Source of the DNA: CAVTSA01 sp963737225
GTDB taxonomy: Bacteria; Chloroflexota; Dormibacteria; Dormibacterales; Dormibacteraceae
NCBI GenBank assembly: GCA_963737225.1
Contig: CAVTSA010000005.1
Location: 62,001 to 126,000 of the forward strand
DNA length: 64,000 bases
Direction of reading: 5' to 3'
The notes under the pieces are model-generated. The model worked only from the letters and a program-made list of their open reading frames with translations, did no database searches and was not told the DNA's origin. Both the position numbers and the translations under genes were made by a program. Position 1 is the first letter of the stretch. Every line of letters begins with the position of its first letter. Positions 1 through 8,952 of the stretch are shown here, piece after piece.

Positions 1-2
1 CG

Positions 3-167
3 CTGGAGGCCACCGGGCGCTTGCTGCTCGGCGTCGTTCCGGTCTTCCTGGGCTTCGCTCGCCTGACGCGCCGCCAACCCGGCCTCCAGGTGGGCTGCCT
101 GGTGGCTGGCGCTCTCCTGCAGGGCGCGGTCCTCTCCGTGTGGATGGCCGGTGGCTTGATCGACTAG
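3..167 (+). CDS. C-terminal end of a membrane protein, possibly a mannosyltransferase-like GT
   Basis: The reading frame is open from the first bases of the window to a TAG at 165-167 and gives the last 54 residues of a protein whose start lies outside. The piece has two hydrophobic stretches separated by a basic Arg-rich turn (FARLTRRQPG), and it ends with a short hydrophobic helix and GGLID. That arrangement resembles the end of actinobacterial PIG-V/dolichyl-phosphate-mannose-type glycosyltransferases, where a final membrane helix follows a basic loop. No catalytic residue is in view, so the family is a guess; that it is the tail of a membrane protein is better supported. The next gene is convergent. 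Confidence 0.45.
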   Translation: MEATGRLLLGVVPVFLGFARLTRRQPGLQVGCLVAGALLQGAVLSVWMAGGLID

Positions 168-360
168 TGTGTCGAGATGACTTGCCGATCCTGCACTGCA
201 AGGTCCTTATGCCCCGCGCCGCTACCTCTCTCCAGCAGCTCGTGGACGATACTCCTGCGTGAGAGCCAGCTGTCAGGGGATGGCCAAGCCGGTCCCGTGG
301 ACACTGCGGTTCGGATGAATCGTCTTGGGGTGCACATCGAGCCGTGGCGGGACAATCGCT

Positions 361-1322
361 TCAGCCCCCGAGGAACGTGGTGACCCCTTGTGCCAATCCC
401 GCCGCGATTGCTTGCTGTCCCGCGACGGACGCCGCCACCGCGGCTTCGTCGGGGTTGGTCAGGAAGAGGGGTTCGACTATCGTCCCTGGCATGTCGCTCG
501 CGACGCTCACCACGCCCGGTGATATGGGGCCCAACTCGATGAGGTGCCCGTAGGCTGCCTCCGCTGGCGTCAAGGCGGGAGCGTCGTCCTGGGTATCGCT
601 CTCCACTCCCCGGTCTGGAATGTCAAACGCGTGGCTCGTGTACTGTCCCATGATCCCCGACTCCACGTCTTGCGCCAGCTGAAGGCTGTTCTGCGCGAAG
701 GGTCGATCGGGGTCATAGAAGGACGTCCCACCGACAGCGGTGGGATCGGTGAATCCATTCGCGAAGATCGCGACGAGGGCCTGCGCGTCGGCCGAGTTGG
801 CGCGAGCACTGCGAGCCTCGATGTCGAGTCTGTCCCCAGCGGCCGTGAGAGTACCGTCCGGGTTCAGGTCCTCTGGAGGCTCCTAGGCAACCGGCTATCC
901 TCAGTCCTCGACACCACAACCGTGAAGCCCTCCGCACGCAGCAGCTGCGCAAGGATGAGCTCCACCGCCAGCGTGACATTCTTTTCGTACACGACGGTGC
1001 CATCAGGTGCCGTGCCCTGCGTGCCGGGATCGACGCCCCCGTGGCCCGCGTCAATGAAGACGACCTGATGACGGTTGCCTGAGGTCGGCGGCTCTTCGAT
1101 GCAGGCATCGGGACTCAGAGAGACGCCAAGGCCGGAGGAGGCGATGCTCACCTGGAAGGGTTGCAGAATCGGGGTGGCAGTCGGAGCCGGGGTGGGAGAT
1201 GCGACGCGATGCCTGGGGTGGACACGTGCTGCCTCCCCAGCCCGAGCTGAAGCGGTCCCACTACATGCCGTAAGCAACAGCCCAGCCAGGACGAAGCAGC
1301 ATAGTCCGCGGTGGGATCCCAT
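361..1322 (-). pseudogene. N-acetylmuramoyl-L-alanine amidase (Amidase_3), frameshifted lipoprotein
   Basis: Amidase_3 enzymes cut the amide bond between N-acetylmuramic acid and L-alanine in peptidoglycan. The start at 1322 follows a strong AAGGAGG site and opens a lipoprotein signal peptide with lipobox LLTAC. The first frame carries the zinc motif VFIDAGHGG and the metal Glu in YEKNVTLAVE, then hits a stop near 864. The second frame, joined by a one-base shift around 865-885, continues with NPDGTLTAAGDRL and ends with TIVEPLFLTNPDEAA, which contains the catalytic-Glu motif (usually VE-x-GFLSN). In the segment that normally reads SIHAN the sequence is VAIFANGF, so the third zinc His is Phe. 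With a frameshift and a missing ligand, the gene is most likely inactive. Confidence 0.8.
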
Positions 1323-2405
1323 CGGACCCTCCTTTTGGTTCCGAACGTCCCTAGTCGTGGGGTCGACACCCTTCCGGTGGCGCGGCCCCCTCGATGCACG
1401 GTACGTGCAGTCCCATGAACAGGGCATTAACGCGAGGTCCGCGTTACATCGGATTTGCCCCATACGCGCGGCGGAGATGGATTCGGCGTGGCGGCATCAG
1501 GCCTCGAACTCGAGGGCAAGCCCGCGTCTCGGTCGCCTGCGCATCATCAAGCGAATCCGCTTTAAGGCCCGTATCGGGGACTCAGGACTGCTCGGACCCA
1601 GAGCCGAGCACCGATTGAATTGCAAGTTGACATGGCAGGCGACGCCTCGTAGTCCGATCTGCAGAAACCGACCGGCATCCGACGGCCGCACGCTGGCGGC
1701 ACGCCCGAATCGCACCGGCGTGAGGCGGTAGAGGGGCTTGCCTACGCCACTAAACTGCTGAATTCGCGACTCGTGGCGCCACGATAGAGTTACCCCAATA
1801 ACGGTTTTCGAGTTCTCGGAAGCAGGGCCGGACGGTGCTGCTCAGGGCCGCGCCGAATGGAGAGTCGTCCGTCTGGCGTGGCCTCGTGCGGTTCAGGTAG
1901 GCCGGTCCGGGAGTCGCGTGCAACACGGATGCAACACGAGCGCGCGCGGTACGGGTTGGCGTCAGGCGTTCCACCCTGCCGGCCATAGCCGAACCGCGAC
2001 CAACGGATTAGAAGGGTGCGGCAAGGCCAGTTCGCGGGGGATCAAGTCGGGGTCCTTGAGTTCAACACGTACCGGGGTGTAGCCTCCAGTTCCACCCTGG
2101 CTGCTGTCACTTGATTGAGGTACTCGCCCGGGTGGCCCGCCGATGGGGCCTGGTCGACAAGGGGCTCGCGGCGGCCGTGACCTCCCGCGTGACCTCGCGC
2201 TCGGTCTGAGACCAGCATGGGTGCAGAGGTGGTCCGCCCAGCATCACCAGCTTGCCTCTACTGGCTAGGCCCGCTCGCTGGCGTCAACCTCCCCTCTGCG
2301 CTATTCCCGCGATCCCGGCCAAGGACAAAATGGTTGGGCAGGGCTCCCGATCGCCCCTCATCCTGTTGTTGTGGATGGAAGGAGCGCCCCGCGAGCACCG
2401 CAATC
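1323..2405. other. Intergenic stretch without a convincing gene
   Basis: No open frame here shows a recognisable domain or a ribosome site. Two short imperfect tandem repeats of about 12-15 bases are visible: a CAACACGGATG-type pair near 1918-1940 and a GTGACCTC-type pair near 2176-2198. Pairs of this sort also occur near 14.81 kb and beside the tRNA-Asn fragments at 33.9 and 45.3 kb. The stretch may therefore be the worn end of former integrated DNA. Confidence 0.4.
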
Positions 2406-3445
2406 GTGAGCGGATGCTACGATCCGCGTGCGGTCGTGACTCGGCTGATCGAGGGCTACGCGATATCACAGGCCCTCTATGCGGTCGCGAGGCTTGGAGT
2501 GGCTGATGTCATGGCGCCGGGCGAGGCGGTTCCGGTGGGCAACATCGCCGCCCGAGTTGGGGCGAACGAGGACGCGCTCTACCGCGTGATGCGAGCGCTC
2601 GCAGCGGAAGGAGTTTTCTTTGAAGGCCCCCGACGTGCGTTCACGCTGACACAGGTCGGCGAGCTGCTGCGCGACGAGATCGACGGAACGGAGCGCTACA
2701 CCTCGATCTGGAGCGGCGAGCAGCTCTATCCGGCCTGGGCACACGTGCTCGAAGCCGTCCGCACCGGCAGGCCGATAGCGGAACGTGTCTGGGGCAAGCC
2801 ATATTTCGATCACCTCGCGGAGCGGTCGGAAGAGGCCGAGATCTTCAACCGCGTTATGCAAGGCGGTGCGGCGAGGCGGGTGCATCGGCGCTGTCCGAAC
2901 TCGACTGGAGCGCTGTTCGTACGGTTGTCGATGTCGGCGGCGGTACCGGCGGGATGCTTCTGGGCGTGCTTCGTCGCGAGCCGCATCTTCGTGGCATCCT
3001 CTTCGACCTCGCGCACGTCGCTGAGGAGGCACGAGCCGCCATCGCGGCGGCCGGACTCGACGATCGGTGTGAGTTCGTCGCCGGCAGTTTCTTCGACACC
3101 GTCCCTGCGAACGGCGAGGTCTACCTCCTGTCGGGGATCCTGAACGACTGGAGCGACGCTGACGCCAGCCGGATCCTGCGGGTGTGCCGGCGGGCCAGTC
3201 GCGTTGGCGCGCGACTCGTGGTGCTGCAGCCGCTGGGAATGGTCCCGGATGGAAATCAGCCACACCCGACGAAGATGGCAGACCTGACCATGCTGCTCGC
3301 CCTCGGTAGCCGCATGCGGAGCGAGGGCGAGCTACGGGCGCTACTTGCCGGTACTGGTTTTAGGGTCCAGCGGATCATCGAGGGCGCGGGTGGCGTCGCA
3401 GTCGAGACGGTGTCGGTTAAGAGCCGGGGGTTTCTATCGCCCTGA
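2406..3445 (+). pseudogene. SAM-dependent O-methyltransferase (plant/DmpM-like), frameshifted
   Basis: This two-domain class I methyltransferase transfers a methyl group from SAM to a hydroxyl of an aromatic or polyketide-like substrate. From a GTG at 2406 the first frame gives the dimerisation domain, a winged helix with LGVADVMAPGEAVPVGNIA and ALYRVMRALAAEGVF. The second frame gives the catalytic part: VVDVGGGTGG (SAM loop), FDLAHV, CEFVAGSFFDTVP and LSGILNDWSDADASRILR. The two frames join at about 2870-2880, where a one-base change would restore a roughly 345-residue protein. The aldo/keto reductase gene starts 31 bases downstream on the same strand, so the two were probably one operon. 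The substrate cannot be told. Confidence 0.8.
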
Positions 3446-3476
3446 GGAGTTGGGATGAAAAGGAGAGGGTGACGCC

Positions 3477-4517
3477 ATGGAATACCGAACTCTCGGCCGC
3501 AGCGGCCTCGAAATGAGTGCGATCTCACTTGGGTGTTGGGCGACGATCGGGGAGCAGCTGGATGATGAGGCCAGCACGCGGCTATTAACGACCGCATACG
3601 ACCTGGGGATCAACTTCTTCGACAGTGCCGAAAACTATGCCAATGGTGCCTCCGAGGAAGCACTCGGTCGCGCCCTCCAGCGCTTGCGCTGGCCACGTGA
3701 AACATATGTCGTATCGAGCAAAGTGTACTGGGGGACCCATGCTCAGAGCCCGAATACCTGGGGGCTCGGACGTAAGCACATCATTGATGCATGCAATACC
3801 GCACTACGTCGTCTCGGTGTCGATTATCTCGATTTGTATTTCTGTCATAAGTACGATGAAAAAACACCACTGGAAGAGACGGTCGAGGTGATGTCGGACC
3901 TCGTCAGGCAAGGTAAAGTGCTGTATTGGGGTACTTCCGACTTCCCTTCGGACAAGATTTTAACAGCTCATAGGATCGCCGAGGACCACGGTTACGTGCC
4001 CCCCAAAGCCGAACAGACGTATTACAACATCTTGAGCCGTGAGAGAGTTGAGGTTCAATACATGCCCCTCAACCGCGAACTGGGACTTGGGATCACCACC
4101 TACGCGCCCCTCGCTTGCGGCTTATTGACCGGCAGATACGATAAGGGAATCCTGGCTGGCGGTCGCTTGGGACGTTCCGAGTATGCCTGGTTGCCCGAGT
4201 TCCTCCTGGGGGCGAACCAAGAGGAGATGCTTCAGCGTATTCGCGCGCTGAATGGATTGGCACGTGAGATAGGTGCGACACCCAGCCAACTTGCACTGGC
4301 CTGGGTCCTTCGGAACTCCGCCGTAGCCTCGGCCATCTCCGGTGCATCAAACGAAATCCAGCTAAGTGAGAACGTGCAGGCGGTGAACTTCATCAGCCAA
4401 TTGGACGACAGCGTCTGTTCGCGCATTGATGAACTGGTCGGTCTGGCCCCAGGGCCAGAGACCGCTGAAGCGGAGGCTGTGGACCCGGGTGGTGAGTCCC
4501 ATGGTGTGCAAGGCTAG
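3477..4517 (+). CDS. Aldo/keto reductase, K+ channel beta-subunit-like
   Basis: NADPH-dependent reductase of the TIM-barrel AKR superfamily, most like the Kv-beta/YghZ branch. It starts at the ATG at 3477, after AAGGAGAG. The catalytic tetrad is visible: Asp49 and Tyr54 (FFDSAENY), Lys82 (SSKV) and His124 (YFCHKYD). The family motifs LGRSGLEMSAISLG, QGKVLYWGTSDF and YAPLACGLLTGRYD are present, and the length of 346 residues is normal. The last ~25 residues after DELVGLAPG are low-complexity and may be read-through into foreign DNA just before the IS630 element. The natural carbonyl substrate is unknown. Confidence 0.93.
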   Translation: MEYRTLGRSGLEMSAISLGCWATIGEQLDDEASTRLLTTAYDLGINFFDSAENYANGASEEALGRALQRLRWPRETYVVSSKVYWGTHAQSPNTWGLGRKHIIDACNTALRRLGVDYLDLYFCHKYDEKTPLEETVEVMSDLVRQGKVLYWGTSDFPSDKILTAHRIAEDHGYVPPKAEQTYYNILSRERVEVQYMPLNRELGLGITTYAPLACGLLTGRYDKGILAGGRLGRSEYAWLPEFLLGANQEEMLQRIRALNGLAREIGATPSQLALAWVLRNSAVASAISGASNEIQLSENVQAVNFISQLDDSVCSRIDELVGLAPGPETAEAEAVDPGGESHGVQG

Positions 4518-4811
4518 GGCAGTCGGTAGGGTGGACCTTGCAGTTGACAGCCTCAGGCGCGCAGGTTGGCGAACGGCGCGGCCAGTTCCGGCGCGTATCG
4601 CCGTGGGCTCCTGCCGTCCGGGATCGTCCGGCCGGGTTGCTACACCGGTTGCTACAGCTCCGCAGGCATGCGCTGCTCCTGCGGCTGAGTTGTCTTGGAT
4701 TTTGAACTCGACACCAGCGGCATCGGGGGCATGTTGGTGTTGAGCAGCGCATGCCTGGTGCATCAGACTGGATGCACGGTGGCCCTGGACCGCCGTCATG
4801 AGCGAACAGAA

Positions 4812-5921
4812 CTAGTCTGCTGTCCCTGAGATTCGTTGAAGATATGAGCCGAGGGAGCCGAAGATCTCGTCGGCTGACTTGGTCCATACGTAGGGTCGCG
4901 GCTCCGCGTTCCAGATCCTGATCCACTCCCGGATCGATGTCTCCAGCTCGCGCACCGAGCGGTGTGTGCCACGCCGTATCCACTTCTCGGTCAGCTCTGC
5001 GAACCAGCGCTCGATGAGATTCATCCACGACGAGTAGGTGGGCGTGAAGTGGAGTTCGAAGCGAGGGTGTCGGAGCAGCCATTTCTTGATCTCGGGGGTC
5101 TTGTGGGTGCTGTAGTTGTCAAGGACCAGATGCACGCTCAACTCCGCCGGCACCTGCTGATCCACGTGCTCCAGGAACTTCTTGAACTCAGCGGCTCGGT
5201 GGCGGCGGTGGGTTTGCTCCATCACCTTGCCACTGGCCAGGTCGAGGGCGGCGAAGAGAGTGGTGGTGCCATGACGCTCGTAGTCATGCGTGCGTCGCTC
5301 AGGCAGCCCCGGTCGCATGGGCAAGATGGGCTGGGTGCGGTCCAGGGCCTGGATCTGACTTTTCTCATCCACACACAGAACGGCCGCCGCTTCGGGCGGG
5401 TTCAGATAGAGCCCGGTGATGTCCCAGACCTTGTCCACGAACAGCGGGTCGCTGGAGATCTTGAAGGTGTCGGAGCGGTGCGGTTGAAGTTCGAACGTAT
5501 GCCAGATGCGCTGTACGCTGCTCCGTGACAGCCCGACTTCCTTGGCCATCCCCCGTGTCGACCAGTGGGTGGCGTCCCTCGGCTTCTCCTCCAAGGTCTT
5601 GATCAGCACTCGCTCGACCATCTCGCCTGTGATCGTGGGCGGCACTCCCGAGCGGTACTCATCGGCCAACCCCGGCAGACGATCGCGCTGGAAGCGACCA
5701 CGCCACTTGCACACCGTCTGCGGCGACGTGCCCACCTCCCGGGCCACCGCCTGGTTGGTCTTGCCCTCGGCACAGGCGAGCACGATCCGCGTGCGCATGG
5801 CCAGGGACTGCGTGGTGCAAGGGCGGCGTGCCCATCGTTCCAACGTCTGCCTCTCCTCACCGCTGAGTTCCACCGCTACGGTCGGTCTGCCTTGTCTGGC
5901 TGCCATGACCACCATCATCAT
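4812..5921 (-). CDS. IS630-family transposase (DDE_3), copy 1
   Basis: Cut-and-paste transposase of 369 residues. Residues ~35-80 form the first helix-turn-helix (TNQAVAREVGTSPQTVCKW), and residues ~95-140 a second (AKEVGLSRSSVQRIW). The DDE catalytic residues are Asp185 (CVDEKSQIQ), Asp268 (LVLDNYSTHK) and Glu304 (WMNLIERWF). Several Met codons open the frame; the sixth residue (MAARQGRP) has the better upstream GGTGG. The stop codon is TAG, built from the TA target base pair plus the first flanking base. Compared with the copy at 54832-55941 it has Gln for Arg and Val for Ala in the first 15 residues. Confidence 0.93.
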   Translation of the reverse strand: MMMVVMAARQGRPTVAVELSGEERQTLERWARRPCTTQSLAMRTRIVLACAEGKTNQAVAREVGTSPQTVCKWRGRFQRDRLPGLADEYRSGVPPTITGEMVERVLIKTLEEKPRDATHWSTRGMAKEVGLSRSSVQRIWHTFELQPHRSDTFKISSDPLFVDKVWDITGLYLNPPEAAAVLCVDEKSQIQALDRTQPILPMRPGLPERRTHDYERHGTTTLFAALDLASGKVMEQTHRRHRAAEFKKFLEHVDQQVPAELSVHLVLDNYSTHKTPEIKKWLLRHPRFELHFTPTYSSWMNLIERWFAELTEKWIRRGTHRSVRELETSIREWIRIWNAEPRPYVWTKSADEIFGSLGSYLQRISGTAD

Positions 5922-5963
5922 CGGTTACCACAGATTACTCAACCCATCTTTGGGACAGGAGAC
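4815..5963 (-). mobile_element. IS630-family insertion sequence, complete copy 1 (IS630-A)
   Basis: The ends are imperfect inverted repeats: GTCTGCTGTCCCTGAG on the left, and GTCTCCTGTCCCAAAG as the reverse complement of the right. TA dinucleotides flank it at 4813-4814 and 5964-5965, the usual IS630 target duplication. The element is 1149 bases, the same length as the copy at 54835-55983, with only a few base differences. It holds one transposase gene on the minus strand. On its right it abuts the truncated end of an uncharacterised minus-strand gene. Confidence 0.9.
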
Positions 5964-6364
5964 TAGAACAGCGAGCCGACGGCCAGGATGTTCGTCGAGC
6001 AGGCGCTGGTTTCCGCGCTGCCGGTTAAGAACACCCGCAGCGTCCAGTCCTCGTCCCTTGGGGTCAGCACGAGCGGCGTTGGGAAGGGCAGGTGTACGGA
6101 GCCTCCTGTGGGCACGGTGACCTGAAACAACGCGTCCAGGTCTCCTCCGGGCGCACCCTGAGTGCCGGGAAGGGCCTCCTGGACCTGGAGGGTGATCGAA
6201 CCGGCACCCGGGGAGTTGTCCAAGAAGCTCATGCTCCCCACTAAGAGGGACTGGGTCGCCGGAACCTGGATCAGTTCTGCCACGTGCCACTCTGGGTCGA
6301 GGGTCACAACGCCGATCCCGTAGACCGGAGTCACGCCCGCGGGAGTCTGCAAGGGGACATTCAT
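5963..6364 (-). CDS. Uncharacterised protein, C-terminus cut by the IS630 insertion
   Basis: No family recognised. The ATG at 6364 follows GGTGGGATC and is preferred over an upstream in-frame ATG at 6415 that lacks a ribosome site. The protein is beta-rich and polar (TPVYGIGVVTLDPEWHVAEL, GSITLQVQEALPG, DWTLRVFLTG), with no signal peptide or membrane helix from this start. The reading frame ends exactly at the IS630 border, where the element supplies the TAG, so the true end is missing or displaced. It could be part of an extracellular or structural beta-sandwich protein, but nothing in the sequence fixes a role. Confidence 0.5.
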   Translation of the reverse strand: MNVPLQTPAGVTPVYGIGVVTLDPEWHVAELIQVPATQSLLVGSMSFLDNSPGAGSITLQVQEALPGTQGAPGGDLDALFQVTVPTGGSVHLPFPTPLVLTPRDEDWTLRVFLTGSAETSACSTNILAVGSLF

Positions 6365-7277
6365 GATCCCACCATCATGCAGTTCGGCTGCTAACGCCGA
6401 TCGCAGAACTGCCACGTCCGATCACCGTCGGATCCCCGACCTCCAGGCTTGCCAGGGCCCGGAAAGGTTGCAGCGCGGCTGCCGGCGGAGTAGCGATCGA
6501 GGCGGAGTGGACCCGAGGCACAAGCGTTGGTGGCGGGGGGAGTGATGGGCGCAGCTGCTTTAGCGCGCTTCATCACACCGCTTGGCGACCGCCGGGAGCG
6601 AGCTATCAAGTTGCTCCGCCCTCGCCGACCCCGGCTCCCGTTCGACGAGGCGGGCCAGGTGCGCAGCTTGTTGCCGACGATGACGATCGATCAGCGGCGC
6701 GCGGGGCTGGAGGCACTGATTGACGTGGTCGGGGTCAGGCCCCACGACCCGAAAGCGCCCCACTCCGGGTGACCTGGAGATAGGGCGGCGGGCAAAGCCG
6801 CCGCGGCCGAAACCGATCTACACCACGCCCTATGGCGCACGGCGCGGGGCTCATCCTCGGGAAAGTCCCATGGAATTCGGCGGTCGATTGTGGTATGCCA
6901 AGTGAGGCGATGAGGAGGTCCGGGACCCGGTTGGATGAGGCGTCGACGTGGGCGTGCCGGCGATCCGGGTTGTGCCTTTCCTTATGGATTTCAGCCAGCC
7001 TTGTGTAAGAGCTGGGAATTGCATCCCGGGGTCGGGCTTGAAGGGATCACCTTGCAGTGCCTGACTTAGCATCTCGCGGACAGAGATTCGCGAGGCCCTC
7101 GGCTCGCACAATGTGTCAGACGATCAAATGCATGAGGCGTTCAAGGCTTCGCTGCCCAACCTTCACTGCTCAACGACGATCGACACAGGCTTGGGCAAGA
7201 ATCAGCGAACGGAGGCGGTCCCGATTGTGTCTCTTTATCGGAGACACGTAGATCCTTAAGCATGGAGGTCTTTTATC
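6365..7277. other. Mostly non-coding; possible serine-recombinase C-terminal relic
   Basis: The only suggestive piece is 6527-6772 on the plus strand. There the translation GQVRSLLPTMTIDQRRAGLE followed by ALIDVVGVRP resembles the C-terminal helical part of large serine recombinases (a DQRRAILEA..V-type motif). No catalytic N-terminal domain is present and no ribosome site is evident, so this is at best a relic. The rest of the stretch shows no gene I can support. Confidence 0.3.
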
Positions 7278-7679
7278 ATGGCAGACATAGCGAAACCAAG
7301 ATTGGATGGCCTGGCAGCAGTGCGAAGCGCTAACGCCCTCACGACCGGCGCGGATAAAAGTCAAGGACATGAAATGGTCCGTGACTGGCGGCGATTTCTG
7401 ACCACAAACTTCGAGCTTACGGAGGACCAGCGCCAGTGGCTTGATTCGGTAGATCAAGAGCGCGAGGCGCGGGTTGCTGAACTCCTTCACGAGACAATCG
7501 ATAGTAATGGAACCCTCCGGTGGGTGGTTGTCATGGTTGCGGTCCCGTCGCAACCTGGTGGTTTCATTCATCAGCTGCGCCGGGAGTCCACGACGGAGTC
7601 GAGGTCTGGTGACCGAAGCAATATTACGATTGCTCATTGCGACGCCAATTGTCAAAATTGGGGTTGGGGCGAGGACTGA
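7278..7679 (+). CDS. Small protein with a Cys/Trp-rich tail, RiPP-precursor-like
   Basis: A 133-residue protein not assignable to a family. It starts at ATG 7278 with GGAGG 12 bases upstream. Residues ~30-75 are charged and helical (DWRRFLTTNFELTEDQRQWL, VDQEREARVAELLHET), followed by a hydrophobic strand (LRWVVVMVAVP) and a PGG. The last 16 residues are very different in composition: IAHCDANCQNWGWGED, with two Cys and two Trp. A helical leader ending in Gly-Gly and a short Cys/aromatic tail recalls ribosomally made modified peptides, but no modification enzyme lies beside it. The codons are more AT-rich than in the neighbours, a hint of transfer. Confidence 0.6.
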   Translation: MADIAKPRLDGLAAVRSANALTTGADKSQGHEMVRDWRRFLTTNFELTEDQRQWLDSVDQEREARVAELLHETIDSNGTLRWVVVMVAVPSQPGGFIHQLRRESTTESRSGDRSNITIAHCDANCQNWGWGED

Positions 7680-7980
7680 TGCCTGGGCCGTGACTCTCAG
7701 CATCCAGATTAACTTAACTAACCTACAGATTACTGCCGGGGGCGTGCGTGCGGGGTGCGCAACCACCCACCCAAACCGTGGCCCGCGATCCTGCCGAGCG
7801 GGCCCCGCCCCAGCGGCCGAGCGAAGAACTGGCAGAGATCACCATCCGGGCCGATCTCATGCCACAATGTGGCCAAAGTCATCGCTTCCCGACTCGCCGA
7901 CCCCGCGCCTGGTTCCAAGCTTACGGGCGCAAAGGGTTGGCACCAGATGCGGTTGGAAGAAACCCAGGAGGCCGTAAAGG

Positions 7981-8952
7981 ATGAGCAACAGTTTGACGTT
8001 GCCGTATTCGGCAAAGGGTGAATCGGCGGTCTTGGGCGGAGCGGGCGAGAACGCGTTCTACGTCACGCTCACCGATGGCGGCGTGGCCATCCGAGGTGAT
8101 GCGTACGGGAGCGACCACTGGGGCGACAGCGGGACTGGCGTTTACGGCCAGACTGACGTTGGCTCGGCCGTCCAGGGGGTAGCTACGTCGAGCGGGAAGG
8201 CCGTGGTCGGAAACGCCATGAGCGGGGTGGCGGTGTCCGGTACCAGCAGCAATCAGATCGGCGTGCAGGGGTCGAGCGGGGGCTGGGACGGAGTCAGCGG
8301 AACGACCACCAGCAACCAGCACAGCGGCGTCTTCGGCGGTCACTCTGGATCGGGAAACGGCGTGGCGGGGCACAGCAACACCGGCTACGGAGTTGACGCA
8401 TACTCCGCAACCGGCACCGCGCTGCACGCTACCGGTGGTGGACTTGCTGCCGTCATCGATGGCACGCTGCAGGTGAATGGAAACCACAACTGCACCGGCA
8501 CCCTGACCGTGGACGTCGACCTTATCCTCACTAATAACAGCCAGGACTGCGCCGAGGAGTTCGATCTCTCGAGCGGGTCCGAGGCGGGGCCAGGAACGGT
8601 GATGGTGCTGAGGCCTGGAGGGTGCCTGGAGCCGTGCAGCTGTGCCTATGACAAGCGAGCGGCAGGAGTGGTCTCCGGCGCCGGCGACTTACGTCCCGGG
8701 TTGGTGCTCGGTCACCGACGGGTGCCGGAGGGACCGCGAGCGCCGATCGCATTGATGGGAAGGGTTTTCTGCTGGATCGACGCGGACTATGCGCCGGTCG
8801 AAGTTGGTGATCTACTCACCACGTCGCCGACGCCCGGGCACGCGATGAAGGCCTCCGATGCGAGTCGTGCCTTCGGCGCCATCGTGGGGAAGGCGCTGGC
8901 GGACGTCCCGCAGGGCAGGGCGCAGGCGCCCATTTTGGTTGTCCTGCAGTGA
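7981..8952 (+). CDS. Gly-Val-x-Gly repeat protein with C-terminal autocleavage/chaperone-like domain
   Basis: A 323-residue protein beginning at ATG 7981 after AGGAGG. Residues ~25-165 are irregular beta-repeats (TGVYGQTDVGSAVQGVATSS, SGVAVSG, IGVQGSS, SGVFGGHSGSGNGVAGH) of the kind that form a stacked beta-solenoid in tail fibres and surface fibres. The last ~70 residues (RVFCWIDADYAPVEVGDLLT, TSPTPGHAMKASD, FGAIVGKAL, APILVVLQ) match a domain often found at the end of such fibres and thought to aid trimer folding or self-cleavage. A CLEPCSCAYDKR segment holds three Cys. The stop overlaps the next gene by GTGA, so the operon is translationally coupled. A decayed copy of the C-terminal domain lies at 22.5 kb and a related gene at 63.2 kb. 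Confidence 0.75.
   Translation: MSNSLTLPYSAKGESAVLGGAGENAFYVTLTDGGVAIRGDAYGSDHWGDSGTGVYGQTDVGSAVQGVATSSGKAVVGNAMSGVAVSGTSSNQIGVQGSSGGWDGVSGTTTSNQHSGVFGGHSGSGNGVAGHSNTGYGVDAYSATGTALHATGGGLAAVIDGTLQVNGNHNCTGTLTVDVDLILTNNSQDCAEEFDLSSGSEAGPGTVMVLRPGGCLEPCSCAYDKRAAGVVSGAGDLRPGLVLGHRRVPEGPRAPIALMGRVFCWIDADYAPVEVGDLLTTSPTPGHAMKASDASRAFGAIVGKALADVPQGRAQAPILVVLQ

Noticed and set aside
544..1068. Plus-strand 174-codon frame opposite the amidase
   Set aside because: It is antisense to recognisable amidase motifs, has no domain and no ribosome site.
2466..3263. Minus-strand 265-codon frame opposite the O-methyltransferase
   Set aside because: Arg/Pro-rich antisense translation typical of high-GC DNA; the plus strand carries clear methyltransferase motifs.
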